Below, one piece after another: positions 63,697 to 64,000 of a stretch of DNA of 64,000 nt. The notes beneath the pieces are model-generated. The model was not told the DNA's origin. It was given only the letters and a program-made list of their open reading frames with translations, and made no database searches. A program made the translations under genes and the position numbers. The stretch comes from Endozoicomonas_A sp049275935 (GTDB taxonomy: Bacteria > Pseudomonadota > Gammaproteobacteria > Pseudomonadales > Endozoicomonadaceae), in contig NZ_CP184830.1 of NCBI RefSeq assembly GCF_049275935.1, positions 6,572,001 through 6,636,000 on the forward strand, in the 5' to 3' direction. Numbering within the stretch: the stretch's first letter is position 1; every line of letters begins with the position of its first letter.

Positions 63697-64000
63697 TCAG
63701 CAGAGCCCTTTTTAAGGTGCATGACATGAGAGCAAATATAAACGTGTCATTCTGAGAGGCATGGCGGTTCACCCCTGCAGGCACAGGGAACACTTTTTCA
63801 TACCTCTCGAACTAGCAGCCTGTCGGACTTAAGCGTCCGTAGCGAGGATTGCAAGAAATTGAGGATAAAAATCTCTGTTTCTGAGGAGAATAGCGAGCTA
63901 TTTGACGAAGAAACAGAGATTTTTAGACCAATTTATTGCAACCGCACGACTGCATGGATGCAGGAGCTAGAGCAACGCAGGAGCAGTTGCCGTGTAGGAC
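63697..64000. other. Intergenic region at window end, mostly repeat
   Basis: 304 bases after paralogue 4. The first about 110 bases hold nothing recognisable; the rest is the long copy of the dispersed repeat. The missing C-terminal domain of paralogue 4 is not found here. Confidence 0.5.
63811..64000 (+). repeat. Dispersed repeat, long copy with 16-bp inverted repeat
   Basis: Matches 41711-41841 on both sides of an extra segment. The segment contains AAAAATCTCTGTTTCT (63867-63882) and its exact reverse complement (63909-63924), separated by 26 bases. The repeat continues to the end of the window, so its full extent is unknown. No gene is within it. Confidence 0.8.

Noticed and set aside
54345..64000. 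Second attachment site matching the tRNA-Pro 3' end
   Set aside because: No second copy of the terminal GAATCCTCTCGCTCCGACCA stretch was noticed in the window.

Overview
The window is a Gram-negative gammaproteobacterial chromosome segment, most likely from Endozoicomonas or a close relative living with a marine animal. The organism call is inference. It rests on a meso-diaminopimelate-type division and cell-wall (dcw) cluster, gammaproteobacterial markers (SspA/SspB, LpoA, YraN, DiaA, DolP, MraZ-first dcw order, type A RNase P RNA) and a second half rich in large proteins carrying eukaryote-like domains and short motifs.

Region 1 (1-21.7 kb, minus strand) is core genome. Read in the direction of transcription it runs rnpB, then mraZ-rsmH-ftsL-ftsI-murE-murF-mraY-murD-ftsW-murG-murC-ddlB-ftsQ-ftsA-ftsZ-lpxC, an M23 peptidase and the 5' part of secA, which leaves the window. 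The mur/fts genes overlap by a few bases. A good sigma70 promoter followed by a 10-bp-period array of GTGGA boxes precedes mraZ and looks like the MraZ autoregulatory site.

Region 2 (21.7-33.8 kb) is mostly housekeeping: rsmI, then divergently lpoA-yraN-diaA-dolP, a class I glutamine amidotransferase, an FMN reductase, sspB, sspA, the metNIQ methionine importer and a TauE/SafE permease. A 130-bp MITE-like element and a truncated copy of it lie here.

Region 3 (34-45 kb) is mixed: an unrecognised 594-residue protein, a GNAT acetyltransferase, a CvfB-like S1 protein, a 3-hydroxyisobutyrate dehydrogenase family protein, an HpaR-like MarR regulator, a cupin, an NhaC-type antiporter, a small secreted protein beside a dispersed repeat, a HutG-like enzyme with one altered metal ligand, and a fatty-acid desaturase.

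Region 4 (45-64 kb) is the accessory part and the most interesting. It holds a 1732-residue protein with a protein-kinase-like region, an OTU-type cysteine-protease signature and a perfect phosphorylation-dependent sumoylation motif; a hybrid histidine kinase; tRNA-Pro(GGG); a small membrane protein with a PPxY motif; and four tandem paralogues made of about 45-residue helical repeats. Three of the four carry an N-terminal motif that fits the eukaryotic PAM2 motif (binder of the MLLE domain of poly(A)-binding protein). The four share a 58-62 bp upstream block. I read this as a cluster of candidate host-directed effectors that may touch host ubiquitin, SUMO, WW-domain and mRNA-translation machinery. 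None of this is demonstrated by sequence alone.
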